Assembly: GCA_964600785.1 (NCBI GenBank)
Contig: CAZRKH010000010.1
Coordinates: 31,296-95,295, forward strand
DNA length: 64,000 bases
Source: M30B53 sp964600785
Lineage (GTDB): Bacteria; Planctomycetota; Planctomycetia; Pirellulales; UBA1268
Reading direction: 5' to 3'
Below, one piece after another: positions 7,591 through 14,858 of this stretch; the stretch's first letter is position 1, and each line of letters begins with the position of its first letter. A model generated the notes under the pieces. That model was not told the DNA's origin, did no database searches, and worked only from the letters and a program-made list of their open reading frames with translations. The position numbers and the translations under genes were made by a program.

Positions 7591-8703
7591 ATGATCGCGC
7601 ATGCCAAGCCCGGAAAATTCCGGCTTCGGAAGTCAACACCTGCCACGTCGGGATCGGTGTCCCGCAAGCCGAAGGCCAAGGCAGCTTCCAAGGTGACGTC
7701 CGGGTCAAAGTCCAAGGCAACAACCAAGCTACAGTCCAAGGCAACAGGCAAGCCAAAGTCCAAGCCAAGCTCGAAAGTGGTTGCCGACACGGCGGCCCGC
7801 AGGAGACTGCTTGCCGAGCGGCGGGAGAGGCTGTTTTCGACGTCGATCGACTACATCCCCTGCCGCGACTTTCTCAAGGCCGACGCGGAGCGGCTCGCCA
7901 GCACGCCCCCTGATGCGGCCAGGGTTCCGCTGGAACGGACGGGTGCCCCGCCGGCAGGTGACGGGGTGATTTCGCCCTACATCGCCCGGCTGTACGACAC
8001 CCGCCTGCTGGCCAAGGAAGAAGAGCAGTATTATTTCCGCCGCATGAACTGGCTGAAGTTTCGGGCTGCCACGGCTCGCGGCAAACTCGACCGCCGTCGG
8101 GCGACGCTCAGGCAGATGGAGAAGGTGGAGTCGCTGCTGGCCGAAGCGGAGAATGTCAAGCAGATCATCATCACCGCGAACCTCCGGCTGGTGGTGTCGA
8201 TCGCGAAGAAGTTCGTCGATCCGTGCAATGCCTTTGAGGATCTCGTCAGCGAGGGCAACATGGCCCTCATGCGTTCGGTCGAGAAGTTCAATTTCGCCCT
8301 TGGCAACCGCTTCAGCACCTATGCCACCTACGCGATCCAGCGACACTTCTACCGGCTTTCCCAGAAGTCGAGGCAGCGGCGGAGCCGCTTCGTCTCGGAT
8401 GATTCGGCGCTCCAGGCAGTCGTTGCCTCGACCCCCGATCACGACCATTGCTCGACGTCCCAAGTCGAGGAGCTGCGGCAGACCTTCGCCGGATTTCTGT
8501 CGGAACTCGAGCCTCGCGAGCAACAGATCGTGGTGGCCCGTTTCGGATTCGACGGCCGGCCGCCACGGACCTTTCGTGAACTGGGCAGTTCGATGGGAGT
8601 CTGCAAGGAGCGGATTCGCCAGATTCAGGGACGGGCAATGGAAAAGCTGCGGCTCTTGGCGAACGAGGCCAAGCTCGAGCAGACTGTCGGTGACTGGTTG
8701 TAG
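7591..8703 (+). CDS. RNA polymerase sigma-70 family factor with lysine-rich, histone-H1-like N-terminal tail
   Basis: 370 residues. ATG 7591 follows GGAGG at good spacing. Residues about 1-65 are a low-complexity Lys/Ser/Ala/Thr tail (repeats of S-K-x-K, 'KPKSKPSSK') like eukaryotic-type H1 tails. A region 1.2-like segment is near 133-155 ('TRLLAKEEEQYYFRRMN'). Region 2 spans about 194-255 ('NLRLVVSIAKKFV', 'EDLVSEGNMALMRSVEKF', 'FSTYATYAIQRHFYR'), the core-binding and -10 recognition part. Region 3 is short. Region 4 spans about 300-358 ('LEPREQQIVVARFGF', HTH 'FRELGSSMGVCKERIRQIQ'). It is closer to RpoD/RpoS-type factors than to ECF factors, but is not the housekeeping factor given the tail and missing region 1.1. 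Gene stands alone, after a strong terminator. Confidence 0.9.
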   Translation: MIAHAKPGKFRLRKSTPATSGSVSRKPKAKAASKVTSGSKSKATTKLQSKATGKPKSKPSSKVVADTAARRRLLAERRERLFSTSIDYIPCRDFLKADAERLASTPPDAARVPLERTGAPPAGDGVISPYIARLYDTRLLAKEEEQYYFRRMNWLKFRAATARGKLDRRRATLRQMEKVESLLAEAENVKQIIITANLRLVVSIAKKFVDPCNAFEDLVSEGNMALMRSVEKFNFALGNRFSTYATYAIQRHFYRLSQKSRQRRSRFVSDDSALQAVVASTPDHDHCSTSQVEELRQTFAGFLSELEPREQQIVVARFGFDGRPPRTFRELGSSMGVCKERIRQIQGRAMEKLRLLANEAKLEQTVGDWL

Positions 8704-8751
8704 ACAACGCCCTGCCGCTGTCGGTGAGGATTCCCACAACCCCAGGGGTGA

Positions 8752-9489
8752 GTGAGCGTGACACAGCGGGTGCTTGTTGTTGGCGGTGGGGGCGGGGTCG
8801 GCTCAGCACTGGCGCGTCTGATCACCGCGGCCGGAGGCCGCGTGTTTCTTGCCAGCCGCGACGCATCCCGGCTCGATGCGGTGGCTGGTGAAATCGGTGC
8901 CGCCTCCGCCACGCTCGATGCGGCAGACCTCGCGGCGGTCGACTCGGTGGCCGAAAAGGCGTCGGAAACGCTCGGCGGGCTGACGGGAATCGCCTGCTGC
9001 GCCGGATCGCTGCTGCTCAAGCCCGCCCATTTGACGACTCCGGAAGAATGGCAGGCGACCGTTGCGGCCAATCTCACCAGCGGCTTCGGCTGCGTGCGGG
9101 CGGCAGGCCGTCTGATGAAAGCGGAGGGCGGCTCGGTGGTGCTCGTGTCGAGCGCCGCGGCGAGGATCGGCCTTGCCAATCATGAGGCGATCGCCGCGGC
9201 CAAGGCGGGCCTGATCGGCCTCACGCTTTCCGCGGCCGCCACCTACGCCCGGCAGAAAATCCGCTTCAATGCCGTTGCCCCCGGTCTCACCCGAACGCCT
9301 CTGACCAAGGGGCTGACCTCGAGCGAACTTGCCGAAAAGGCTTCGATCGGCATGCACCCGCTCGGCCGCCTTGGCGAACCCGAGGACGTGGCCCGAGCGA
9401 TCGCCTTCCTGCTCGATCCGGCCAACGACTGGATCACCGGGCAGTTGCTCGGCGTGGACGGCGGGCTTGCTGACGTGAAGAATCGCTGA
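8752..9489 (+). CDS. Short-chain dehydrogenase/reductase-like protein lacking the catalytic tyrosine
   Basis: 245 residues, start GTG 8752 (GTG 8758 is an alternative). Rossmann fold with a glycine-rich loop 'VGGGGGVGSALA' near residue 9 in place of TGxxxGxG, 'CCAGSLLLKP' for the NNAG region, 'VVLVSSAAARIG' containing the usual Ser, and the C-terminal 'PEDVARAIAFLLDP...ITGQLLGVDGG', all SDR-typical. At the active site the YxxxK motif reads IAAAK ('NHEAIAAAKAG'), so the Lys remains but the Tyr is Ile. It may use a different mechanism or substrate. It stands 48 bases after the sigma factor and 52 bases before the VOC gene, so it may belong to a loose operon. Confidence 0.85.
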   Translation: MSVTQRVLVVGGGGGVGSALARLITAAGGRVFLASRDASRLDAVAGEIGAASATLDAADLAAVDSVAEKASETLGGLTGIACCAGSLLLKPAHLTTPEEWQATVAANLTSGFGCVRAAGRLMKAEGGSVVLVSSAAARIGLANHEAIAAAKAGLIGLTLSAAATYARQKIRFNAVAPGLTRTPLTKGLTSSELAEKASIGMHPLGRLGEPEDVARAIAFLLDPANDWITGQLLGVDGGLADVKNR

Positions 9490-9541
9490 CGGAGAGACTC
9501 GATCTCTATTTTCATGCCACCCGCCTGAAAGGTGCCGCCCG

Positions 9542-9904
9542 ATGACCGATCCCGCTCCGATCTCCCCTGCCGACGGTGAACTCCCGGTGGCCGACCCCTC
9601 GGCTCCGCTCGACACGATCCATCATGTCGCGATCGCGGTGAAAGATGTGGGTGAGTCGGTGGACTGGTATCGCAGGCACTTTCGCTGCGAGATCGGCTAC
9701 CAGGACGAGACCTGGGCGTTGCTCGAGTTTGGCAACACCCGCCTGGCCCTCGTGATTCCCGGTCAGCACCCGCCGCATATCGGTTTCATCCATCCGCAGG
9801 CGGAGGCCTTCGGGCCGCTCAAGCCCCACCGCGACGGCACGCGGAGCTGCTACGTTCCCGATCCTTCGGGCAACGCGGTCGAGGTGCTCGCCCCGATCGA
9901 ATGA
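9542..9904 (+). CDS. VOC (glyoxalase/dioxygenase) superfamily protein
   Basis: 120 residues, a single-domain vicinal-oxygen-chelate protein. 'IHHVAIAVKDVGESVDWYRRHF' (shortened here: IHHVAIAVKDV, WYRRHF) is the classic first beta-alpha-beta unit with the metal-ligand His. The second half carries 'HIGFIHPQAEAF' and 'CYVPDPSGNAVEVLAP', where the final Glu is the usual second-half metal ligand. Members include glyoxalase I, methylmalonyl-CoA epimerase and extradiol dioxygenases; the substrate is not readable from sequence. Its stop overlaps the next start by four bases (ATGA), indicating translational coupling with the membrane protein. Confidence 0.85.
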   Translation: MTDPAPISPADGELPVADPSAPLDTIHHVAIAVKDVGESVDWYRRHFRCEIGYQDETWALLEFGNTRLALVIPGQHPPHIGFIHPQAEAFGPLKPHRDGTRSCYVPDPSGNAVEVLAPIE

Positions 9905-10437
9905 TCCGCAGCATCCGGTCCCTCAGTGGGTCTGTGGCCGCGGGCCTGCTGGCGACACATCTGGCGGCAACCGCCTTCATGGCGGGTGTGATCTGGTTTG
10001 TGCAGATCGTGCATTACCCGCTGATGGATGGCTGGCCACACGCCGATTTTTCCCGTTGGGAGGCCGCCCACCGGGAGCGGACGGCGATGGTGGTGATCCC
10101 CGCGATGCTCCTCGAGGGCGGGGCGGCGACGCTGCTCTTGGCAGTCAGGCCGCGTGGGGTGCCCGGCTGGCTGGTCTGGGCCGGCTGGCTGGCATTGCTG
10201 GGCATCTGGGCAAGCACCTTCGCGGTGCAGGTGCCGTTGCATGACGAACTCTCGGCCGGCTGGCACGCCCCGGCACACGCCCGGCTGGTGTCAACCAACT
10301 GGCTGCGGACGCTGCTCTGGTCGATCCGTACCCTGCTTGCGGTGGCCATGCTCCCCGCCGCCTGGCGGCCCGCCCCCGGCTCCGGCCCCACGGCCGGGCC
10401 CACGGCCACTCCCGCGGCTGAAACAGTCTTGCGGTGA
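9901..10437 (+). CDS. Four-helix integral membrane protein of unknown function
   Basis: 178 residues. Four predicted membrane segments: about residues 10-32 (GLLATHLAATAFMAGVIWFV), 60-80 (AMVVIPAMLLEGGAATLLLA), 87-108 (WLVWAGWLALLGIWASTFAV) and 132-152 (LRTLLWSIRTLLAVAMLPAA). Conserved-looking polar residues sit at helix ends ('QIVHYPLM', 'HDELSAGWHAPAH', 'TNWLRT'). The layout resembles DUF1772-like small membrane proteins, but I do not claim membership. The C-terminus is a Pro/Gly/Thr-rich tail. Coupled to the VOC gene by the ATGA overlap; functional link unknown. Confidence 0.75.
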   Translation: MIRSIRSLSGSVAAGLLATHLAATAFMAGVIWFVQIVHYPLMDGWPHADFSRWEAAHRERTAMVVIPAMLLEGGAATLLLAVRPRGVPGWLVWAGWLALLGIWASTFAVQVPLHDELSAGWHAPAHARLVSTNWLRTLLWSIRTLLAVAMLPAAWRPAPGSGPTAGPTATPAAETVLR

Positions 10438-10522
10438 GCCGGCCCGGCCCGCTACTTTTCCGCCCCGTCGAGCCGCCGGGAGTTGCGGCCGCGAAAAAGC
10501 GAAGCCACGGAGGACGCCAGCC

Positions 10523-11572
10523 ATGCCCCACACGCTTGCGGAACTCGCCGAACTTGTCGGTGGCACCGTGGTGGGCGAGCCGACGACGCGGTGTGAGGCC
10601 GCCGCGACGCTGGAGACCGCCGGCGGGAGCGACATCAGCCTCGTCGATGCCAAGGAGCGGCTGCACCTGCTCGCCAAGAGCCCGGCGGCGGCGGCGGTCG
10701 TGCCCCGGGGAACGGGCCCGCTCGAGAGGCCCACGATCGAGGTGGACGACGTGCATGTCGCCTTCACCAGAATCGTCGAGCGGTTTCGGCCACCGCGGTC
10801 GCTCGAGCCGGTCGGCATCAGCCCGCAGGCCACCATCGACCCGACCGCGAGGGTTGCCAAGGATGCCCAGATCCACGCCTGGGCGGTGATCGGGCCCGAC
10901 GTGGAGATCGCCTCGGGGGTGGTGGTCCATTCCTCGGCGACGATCGCCGCTGGCTGCCGGATCGGTGCCGGCAGCGTGATCCATCCGTCGGTAACGCTCT
11001 ATGAAAACACGGTCGTCGGGCAGGACGTGATCATCCACGCCGGTGCGGTGCTCGGCGGCCACGGGTTCGGCTACCGGGTGGTGGAGGGCCGCTTCGAGCT
11101 TTCCGCGCAGCTCGGCTGGGTCGAGATCGGCGATGCGGTGGAGATCGGGTCGGGCACCACCATCGATCGCGGCACCTACGGCCCGACCACGATCGGCGAG
11201 GGTACGAAGATCGACAACCTGGTGATGATCGCCCACAACTGCCGCATCGGCCGGCACAACATGATCTGTTCCCAGGTCGGCGTGGCCGGCAGCACCTCTA
11301 CCGGCGACTGGGTGGTGATGGCCGGGCAGGTGGGGGTTCGCGATCATGTTCATATCGGCTCGGGTGCCGTGCTGGGGGCTCGCTCCGGCGTCTCCAACGA
11401 CGTGCCGGAGAAGACGACCGTCCTCGGCGAGCCGGCGATCGAACTCCGCGAGCGGAAGCTGCAGCTGGCCACGATGACGAAGCTTCCCGAGATGCGGAAG
11501 CAGCTCAAGCTGCTGCTGGAGCGGGTGGCGGCCCTCGAGGCGGCCGGCCGAGCCTCCGCGGAGGCGGCCTGA
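10523..11572 (+). CDS. lpxD: UDP-3-O-(3-hydroxyacyl)glucosamine N-acyltransferase
   Basis: 349 residues. ATG 10523 has GGAGG about 10 bases upstream; longer frames upstream are unsupported. LpxD adds the N-linked hydroxyacyl chain to UDP-3-O-acyl-glucosamine, the third step of lipid A synthesis, in the cytoplasm. The N-terminal uridine-binding domain (about 1-95) is followed by a left-handed beta helix of hexapeptide repeats (about 98-265), with 'GGHGFGYR' and 'IDNLVMIAHNCRIG' holding the active-site His region, and a C-terminal helical extension (LPEMRKQLKLLLERVAAL). With lpxI starting 11 bases downstream it forms a lipid A operon, showing that this cell has a Gram-negative outer membrane. 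Confidence 0.95.
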   Translation: MPHTLAELAELVGGTVVGEPTTRCEAAATLETAGGSDISLVDAKERLHLLAKSPAAAAVVPRGTGPLERPTIEVDDVHVAFTRIVERFRPPRSLEPVGISPQATIDPTARVAKDAQIHAWAVIGPDVEIASGVVVHSSATIAAGCRIGAGSVIHPSVTLYENTVVGQDVIIHAGAVLGGHGFGYRVVEGRFELSAQLGWVEIGDAVEIGSGTTIDRGTYGPTTIGEGTKIDNLVMIAHNCRIGRHNMICSQVGVAGSTSTGDWVVMAGQVGVRDHVHIGSGAVLGARSGVSNDVPEKTTVLGEPAIELRERKLQLATMTKLPEMRKQLKLLLERVAALEAAGRASAEAA

Positions 11573-11583
11573 GAGTTTCTGCC

Positions 11584-12516
11584 ATGGAACACCCCGACTC
11601 CGTCATGCTTCCCGAGCCTCGAAGCCTGGCCGGCGAGACGATCGGCATTCTTGCCGGCTGGGGCCGCTATCCCGTGGCCGTGGCCGAGGCGATCCGGCGA
11701 CGGGGAGGTCGGGCGGCGATCGTGGCGGTCCGCGGCCATGTCAGCGAGTCGCTGCAGCAGCTCGCCGACGACTACGGTGAGGTGGGGGTGGCCGAGATTG
11801 GCGGGGCGATCGCGGCTTTCCGTCGCTTCGGCTGCCGCCGGGCCACGATGGCCGGCAAGATTCACAAGTCGCGACTGTTCGCCCGCTGGGCCTGGCTGCG
11901 TCACCTTCCCGATTGGACGGGGCTGAAGACCTTCTGGCCCCACTTCGTCTCCCGACGCCGCGACAATCGCGACGACTCACTTCTCGGGGCGATCACCGAT
12001 GCCTTCGATACCGGGGGCGTGCGGATGTGCCCGGCGACCGACTTCGCCCCTGAGCTGTTGGCCACCGGTGGCGTGCTCGTGGGCCGACCCCTCTCGTCGG
12101 GCGAGCGGGCTGACGTGGCCTTCGGCTGGCGGCTGGCGAAGGAACTCGGCCGGCATGACATCGGCCAGACGGTGGTCGTCAAGAACCGAGCCCCGATCGC
12201 ACTCGAGGCGATCGAGGGTACCGACGAGTGCATCCGCCGCGCCGGCCGGCTGTGTGGGTCTGGTGGACTGGTGGTGGTCAAGGTGGCCAAGCCGCAGCAG
12301 GATCTCCGCTTCGACATGCCGACCGTCGGCGTGGGCACACTGCAATCGCTGAGGGCCGCCGGGGCCACGGTGTTGGCGATCGAGGCTGGCCGCACGATTC
12401 TCGTCGACGGTGACGACCTGGCCGCCTTTGCCGCTCGCAGCGGGATCACGGTCGTGAGCTGCTACGACGAGGCGGGAGCGGTCCTCGTGCCCGCCGCCTG
12501 CGATGAGGCTGCCTGA
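11584..12516 (+). CDS. lpxI: UDP-2,3-diacylglucosamine pyrophosphatase, LpxI type
   Basis: 310 residues. LpxI cleaves UDP-2,3-diacylglucosamine to lipid X and UMP and replaces LpxH in many bacteria. Motifs of the family (formerly DUF1009): 'IGILAGWGRYPVAVAEA' at the N-terminus, 'FRRFGCRRATMAGKIHKSRLF', 'DDSLLGAITDAFD', 'QTVVVKNRAPIALEAIEGTD' and 'KVAKPQQDLRFDMPTVG', the last two carrying the conserved acidic and lysine residues of the catalytic domain. It begins 11 bases after lpxD and is certainly in one operon with it; consecutive lipid A steps being adjacent supports both calls. Confidence 0.93.
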   Translation: MEHPDSVMLPEPRSLAGETIGILAGWGRYPVAVAEAIRRRGGRAAIVAVRGHVSESLQQLADDYGEVGVAEIGGAIAAFRRFGCRRATMAGKIHKSRLFARWAWLRHLPDWTGLKTFWPHFVSRRRDNRDDSLLGAITDAFDTGGVRMCPATDFAPELLATGGVLVGRPLSSGERADVAFGWRLAKELGRHDIGQTVVVKNRAPIALEAIEGTDECIRRAGRLCGSGGLVVVKVAKPQQDLRFDMPTVGVGTLQSLRAAGATVLAIEAGRTILVDGDDLAAFAARSGITVVSCYDEAGAVLVPAACDEAA

Positions 12517-12553
12517 GGGCCGGTGGAAAAAGCCCTCCCTGGCCCCCTGCCTG

Positions 12554-12581
12554 CTGACGCGGGGGGCCATCGGCGTATACT
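12554..12581 (+). promoter_or_regulatory. Possible promoter giving a leaderless methyltransferase mRNA
   Basis: CTGACG at 12554-12559, a 16-base spacer and TATACT at 12576-12581. The start codon of the next gene is at 12588, so the transcript would begin at or next to the ATG. No ribosome-binding site is visible before that ATG, consistent with a leaderless message. Confidence 0.4.
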
Positions 12582-12587
12582 CGCGGG

Positions 12588-13421
12588 ATGGCTTTGCTCG
12601 ACTTCTCCCCCCGCCGCGTTGCGAATCCTCAGGGGCCGGCCCGTTGGGTTGCCATGGTCTGCCTTGTGGCTGTTCTCGGCACGCTCGGCCGGGCCTGGAT
12701 CACTCCGCTTGCCGCGGACGGGCCGGCGGTTTCCCGGCCGCTCGAGATCGACGCGGCGATCGATCGCTCACAGCCGATTCCGCCGCCGGCCGGCGAGCAC
12801 ATGGGCCGGAAGATCGCCCAGACCATGCACTACCGCGGGGCGCCGTGGCTGGTTCGTGAGAGCCGACAGCGGGAAGAAGACTGCCGGATGCTTCTGGAGG
12901 CGCTGGCGATCAAGCCGGGCCAGACGCTTTGCGACCTCGGCTGCGGCAACGGCTTCTATACCCTCGAACTGGCCTCGCGTGCCGGCGGCTCCGGCACCGT
13001 CTATGCGGTCGACATCCAGCGGGAGATGCTCGAACTGCTCGTCGAGCGAGCCCGGGCGGCGGGCCTGGAAACGATCCGGCCGGTGCTCGGCACCGCGGTC
13101 GATCCGCGGCTGCCCGCGGGCGAGGTTGATCTCGTGCTGTGCGTCGATGTCTACCACGAGTTTTCACACCCGGAACTGATGCTCGCCAGAATTCGCGAGA
13201 GTCTCTCCGAGGAAGGCGTGATCGTCCTGGCCGAGTTTCGTGGGGAAGACCCGGCCGTGCCGATCAAGCCGCTGCACAAGATGACCAAGGCCCAGGTCCG
13301 CCGCGAACTCGAGGCGGCCGGGTTCCGCCTGGTGCGGGAATTCGACCGTCTGCCCTGGCAGCATCTGATGTTCTTCGGGAAGACCCCCGGCCGAGGGGGC
13401 CCGCATGATCCGCAGCATTGA
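12588..13421 (+). CDS. Exported or membrane-anchored class I SAM-dependent methyltransferase
   Basis: 277 residues. An N-terminal hydrophobic segment (WVAMVCLVAVLGTLGRAW, about residues 20-37) is a signal peptide or anchor, which is odd for a SAM enzyme. The methyltransferase core begins with 'QTLCDLGCGNGFYTLELA' (motif I, about residues 108-125), then 'VYAVDIQREML' (motif II) and 'VDLVLCVDVYHEFSHPELML' (motif IV region), and ends with 'RLPWQHLMFFGK'. 'HYRGAPWLVRESRQREED' before the core recalls planctomycete and proteobacterial methyltransferases of unknown substrate. The start ATG directly follows a -10-like box, so it may be expressed from a leaderless mRNA rather than with lpxDI, from which it is separated by 71 bases. 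Confidence 0.82.
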   Translation: MALLDFSPRRVANPQGPARWVAMVCLVAVLGTLGRAWITPLAADGPAVSRPLEIDAAIDRSQPIPPPAGEHMGRKIAQTMHYRGAPWLVRESRQREEDCRMLLEALAIKPGQTLCDLGCGNGFYTLELASRAGGSGTVYAVDIQREMLELLVERARAAGLETIRPVLGTAVDPRLPAGEVDLVLCVDVYHEFSHPELMLARIRESLSEEGVIVLAEFRGEDPAVPIKPLHKMTKAQVRRELEAAGFRLVREFDRLPWQHLMFFGKTPGRGGPHDPQH

Positions 13422-13589
13422 ACCGGCCTGCGGGGGTCAGGCAGGGTAGGGGAAACGGGCGAGGCCTCCTGCCAGGGGAATGATTTGGCCGGAAAAATGC
13501 GGGATTTCTCGGGAAAAGTCCCGGTTCCGACTGCCCGCCGGGGCTGGAATGTAATTCGGTGAAACCGTGAATCTGAGCGAACTGATTTG

Positions 13590-13618
13590 TTGCAACGCTC
13601 CCCTCCCTGAGTCATACT
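13590..13618 (+). promoter_or_regulatory. Probable sigma-70 promoter of the sigma-54 activator gene
   Basis: TTGCAA at 13590-13595, 17-base spacer, CATACT at 13613-13618. It lies in an otherwise featureless 296-base intergenic region and about 100 bases before the GTG chosen for the activator. An AAGGAG followed by an out-of-frame ATG (13648) lies between the two. Confidence 0.5.
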
Positions 13619-13717
13619 GCACACCCGGGGCGAGGCAGAAGGAGACGATGGTAGGCGGTCATTTTCTCGGTTCATGCCGAGTCGCCATCACAGGATCAAC
13701 CGCAGCGAGACGCAACA

Positions 13718-14761
13718 GTGCCACTCACAACGTCGAGTTATCCGACGGCCGCCGCCGCCAGCAAGAAACCCCAGGGGGGTTCGCTCGATCCGGTCGTGCG
13801 CGAGGCTGTCCCCGGCATGCCGCGGACCGATGGAGCCGTTGACGAGCCCAACTGGGTGCTCGGTGACAATCCGACCATGCGGCGGATTGCGAAGTCGATC
13901 GAGCGTGCCGCGGCGGTCGAATGCACGGTGTTGATCTGCGGAGAGACCGGCACCGGCAAGGAACTCTGGGCCAGGCTGCTGCACCGCAGCGGTCCGCGGG
14001 CCGGTCAGGCCTTCGTGCCGGTCAACTGCGCCGCCCTCACTCCGTCGCTCGCCGAAAGTCAGCTCTTCGGGCATGAGAAGGGTGCCTTCACCGGTGCAGC
14101 CGGCCGAGCGCTTGGCATTTTTCGTGCTGCCGCGGACGGCGTCGTCTTCCTCGATGAGATCGGGGAGATGCCCTTGGAGCTGCAGGCAAAACTGCTGCGT
14201 CTCCTGCAGCAGCGGGAAGTGATGCCGGTGGGGGCCACCGAGCCGGTCACCGTTGACGTGCAGATTGTCGCCGCCACCAATCGCAACCTCGAAGAAGAGG
14301 TCGAGAAGGGCACCTTCCGGGAGGATCTCTACTACCGGCTGAACATGATCGAGTTGAAGGTTCCGGCCCTGCGAGAGCGGGCCGACGACATCCCGGAGTT
14401 CATCTCCTTCTTCTCGAGGCAGTGCGCCGCCCGCTACAGGATGCCGGTCTGGGAGCCCTCGCCGCAGGCTCTGGAGGCCTTCTGCAACTTTGGCTGGCCG
14501 GGCAACGTGCGGCAGCTTGCCCACGTGATCGAGCAGGCCTATGTCCTCGAGATCGAGCCGCGGGTTCCCGTCGTTGAGCGGTCTGAGAGTCCCAAGGTTG
14601 ATGACTCGCGTGTGCCCTGTCTCGAGCTTTCCAAGCTGAGGAGCATGGCGATCAGGCAGGCGCTCGAGGCGACCCGTGGCCACAAGGCGAAGGCAGCCAA
14701 ACTGCTTGGTGTGCATGCCAACACGCTCACTCGGATGCTCCGCGAGCACGACCTCGACTGA
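13718..14761 (+). CDS. Sigma-54-dependent transcriptional activator without a receiver domain
   Basis: 347 residues from GTG 13718 (ATG 13817 is an alternative; no strong ribosome-binding site decides it). The AAA+ domain has Walker A 'GETGTGKE' (75-82), the sigma-54-contacting 'GAFTGA' loop (122-127), Walker B 'VVFLDE' (142-147), arginine-finger region 'REDLYYRLN' and sensor II 'WPGNVRQL'. A C-terminal Fis-type helix-turn-helix follows ('AIRQALEATRGHKAKAAKLLGVHANTLTRML', given here in part: KAAKLLGVHANTLTRML). There is no N-terminal receiver, GAF or PAS domain, only about 45 unstructured residues, so activity is probably controlled by another protein, as in PspF. Target genes are unknown. 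Confidence 0.92.
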   Translation: MPLTTSSYPTAAAASKKPQGGSLDPVVREAVPGMPRTDGAVDEPNWVLGDNPTMRRIAKSIERAAAVECTVLICGETGTGKELWARLLHRSGPRAGQAFVPVNCAALTPSLAESQLFGHEKGAFTGAAGRALGIFRAAADGVVFLDEIGEMPLELQAKLLRLLQQREVMPVGATEPVTVDVQIVAATNRNLEEEVEKGTFREDLYYRLNMIELKVPALRERADDIPEFISFFSRQCAARYRMPVWEPSPQALEAFCNFGWPGNVRQLAHVIEQAYVLEIEPRVPVVERSESPKVDDSRVPCLELSKLRSMAIRQALEATRGHKAKAAKLLGVHANTLTRMLREHDLD

Positions 14762-14823
14762 GCCTGCCGGCCTGCTGGTTGGCCCTGAAGGTTGCTCCTT
14801 CCGGTCGCTTGAAGATCTTTGGC

Positions 14824-14858
14824 GGCGGTTGAGCCATCGCATGCTCGCCGCAACCGCC
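14824..14858. terminator. Hairpin between convergent genes
   Basis: GGCGGTTG (14824-14831) pairs with CAACCGCC (14851-14858) around a 19-base loop. It lies exactly between the activator stop (14761) and the stop of the minus-strand barrel protein (14859). No T-run follows on either strand, so it would be a weak or factor-dependent terminator. Confidence 0.35.

Noticed and set aside
13648..13842. Short ORF with AAGGAG before its ATG
   Set aside because: Overlaps the sigma-54 activator start in another frame and encodes a low-complexity Arg-rich sequence; kept only as a hint that the activator start may be different.
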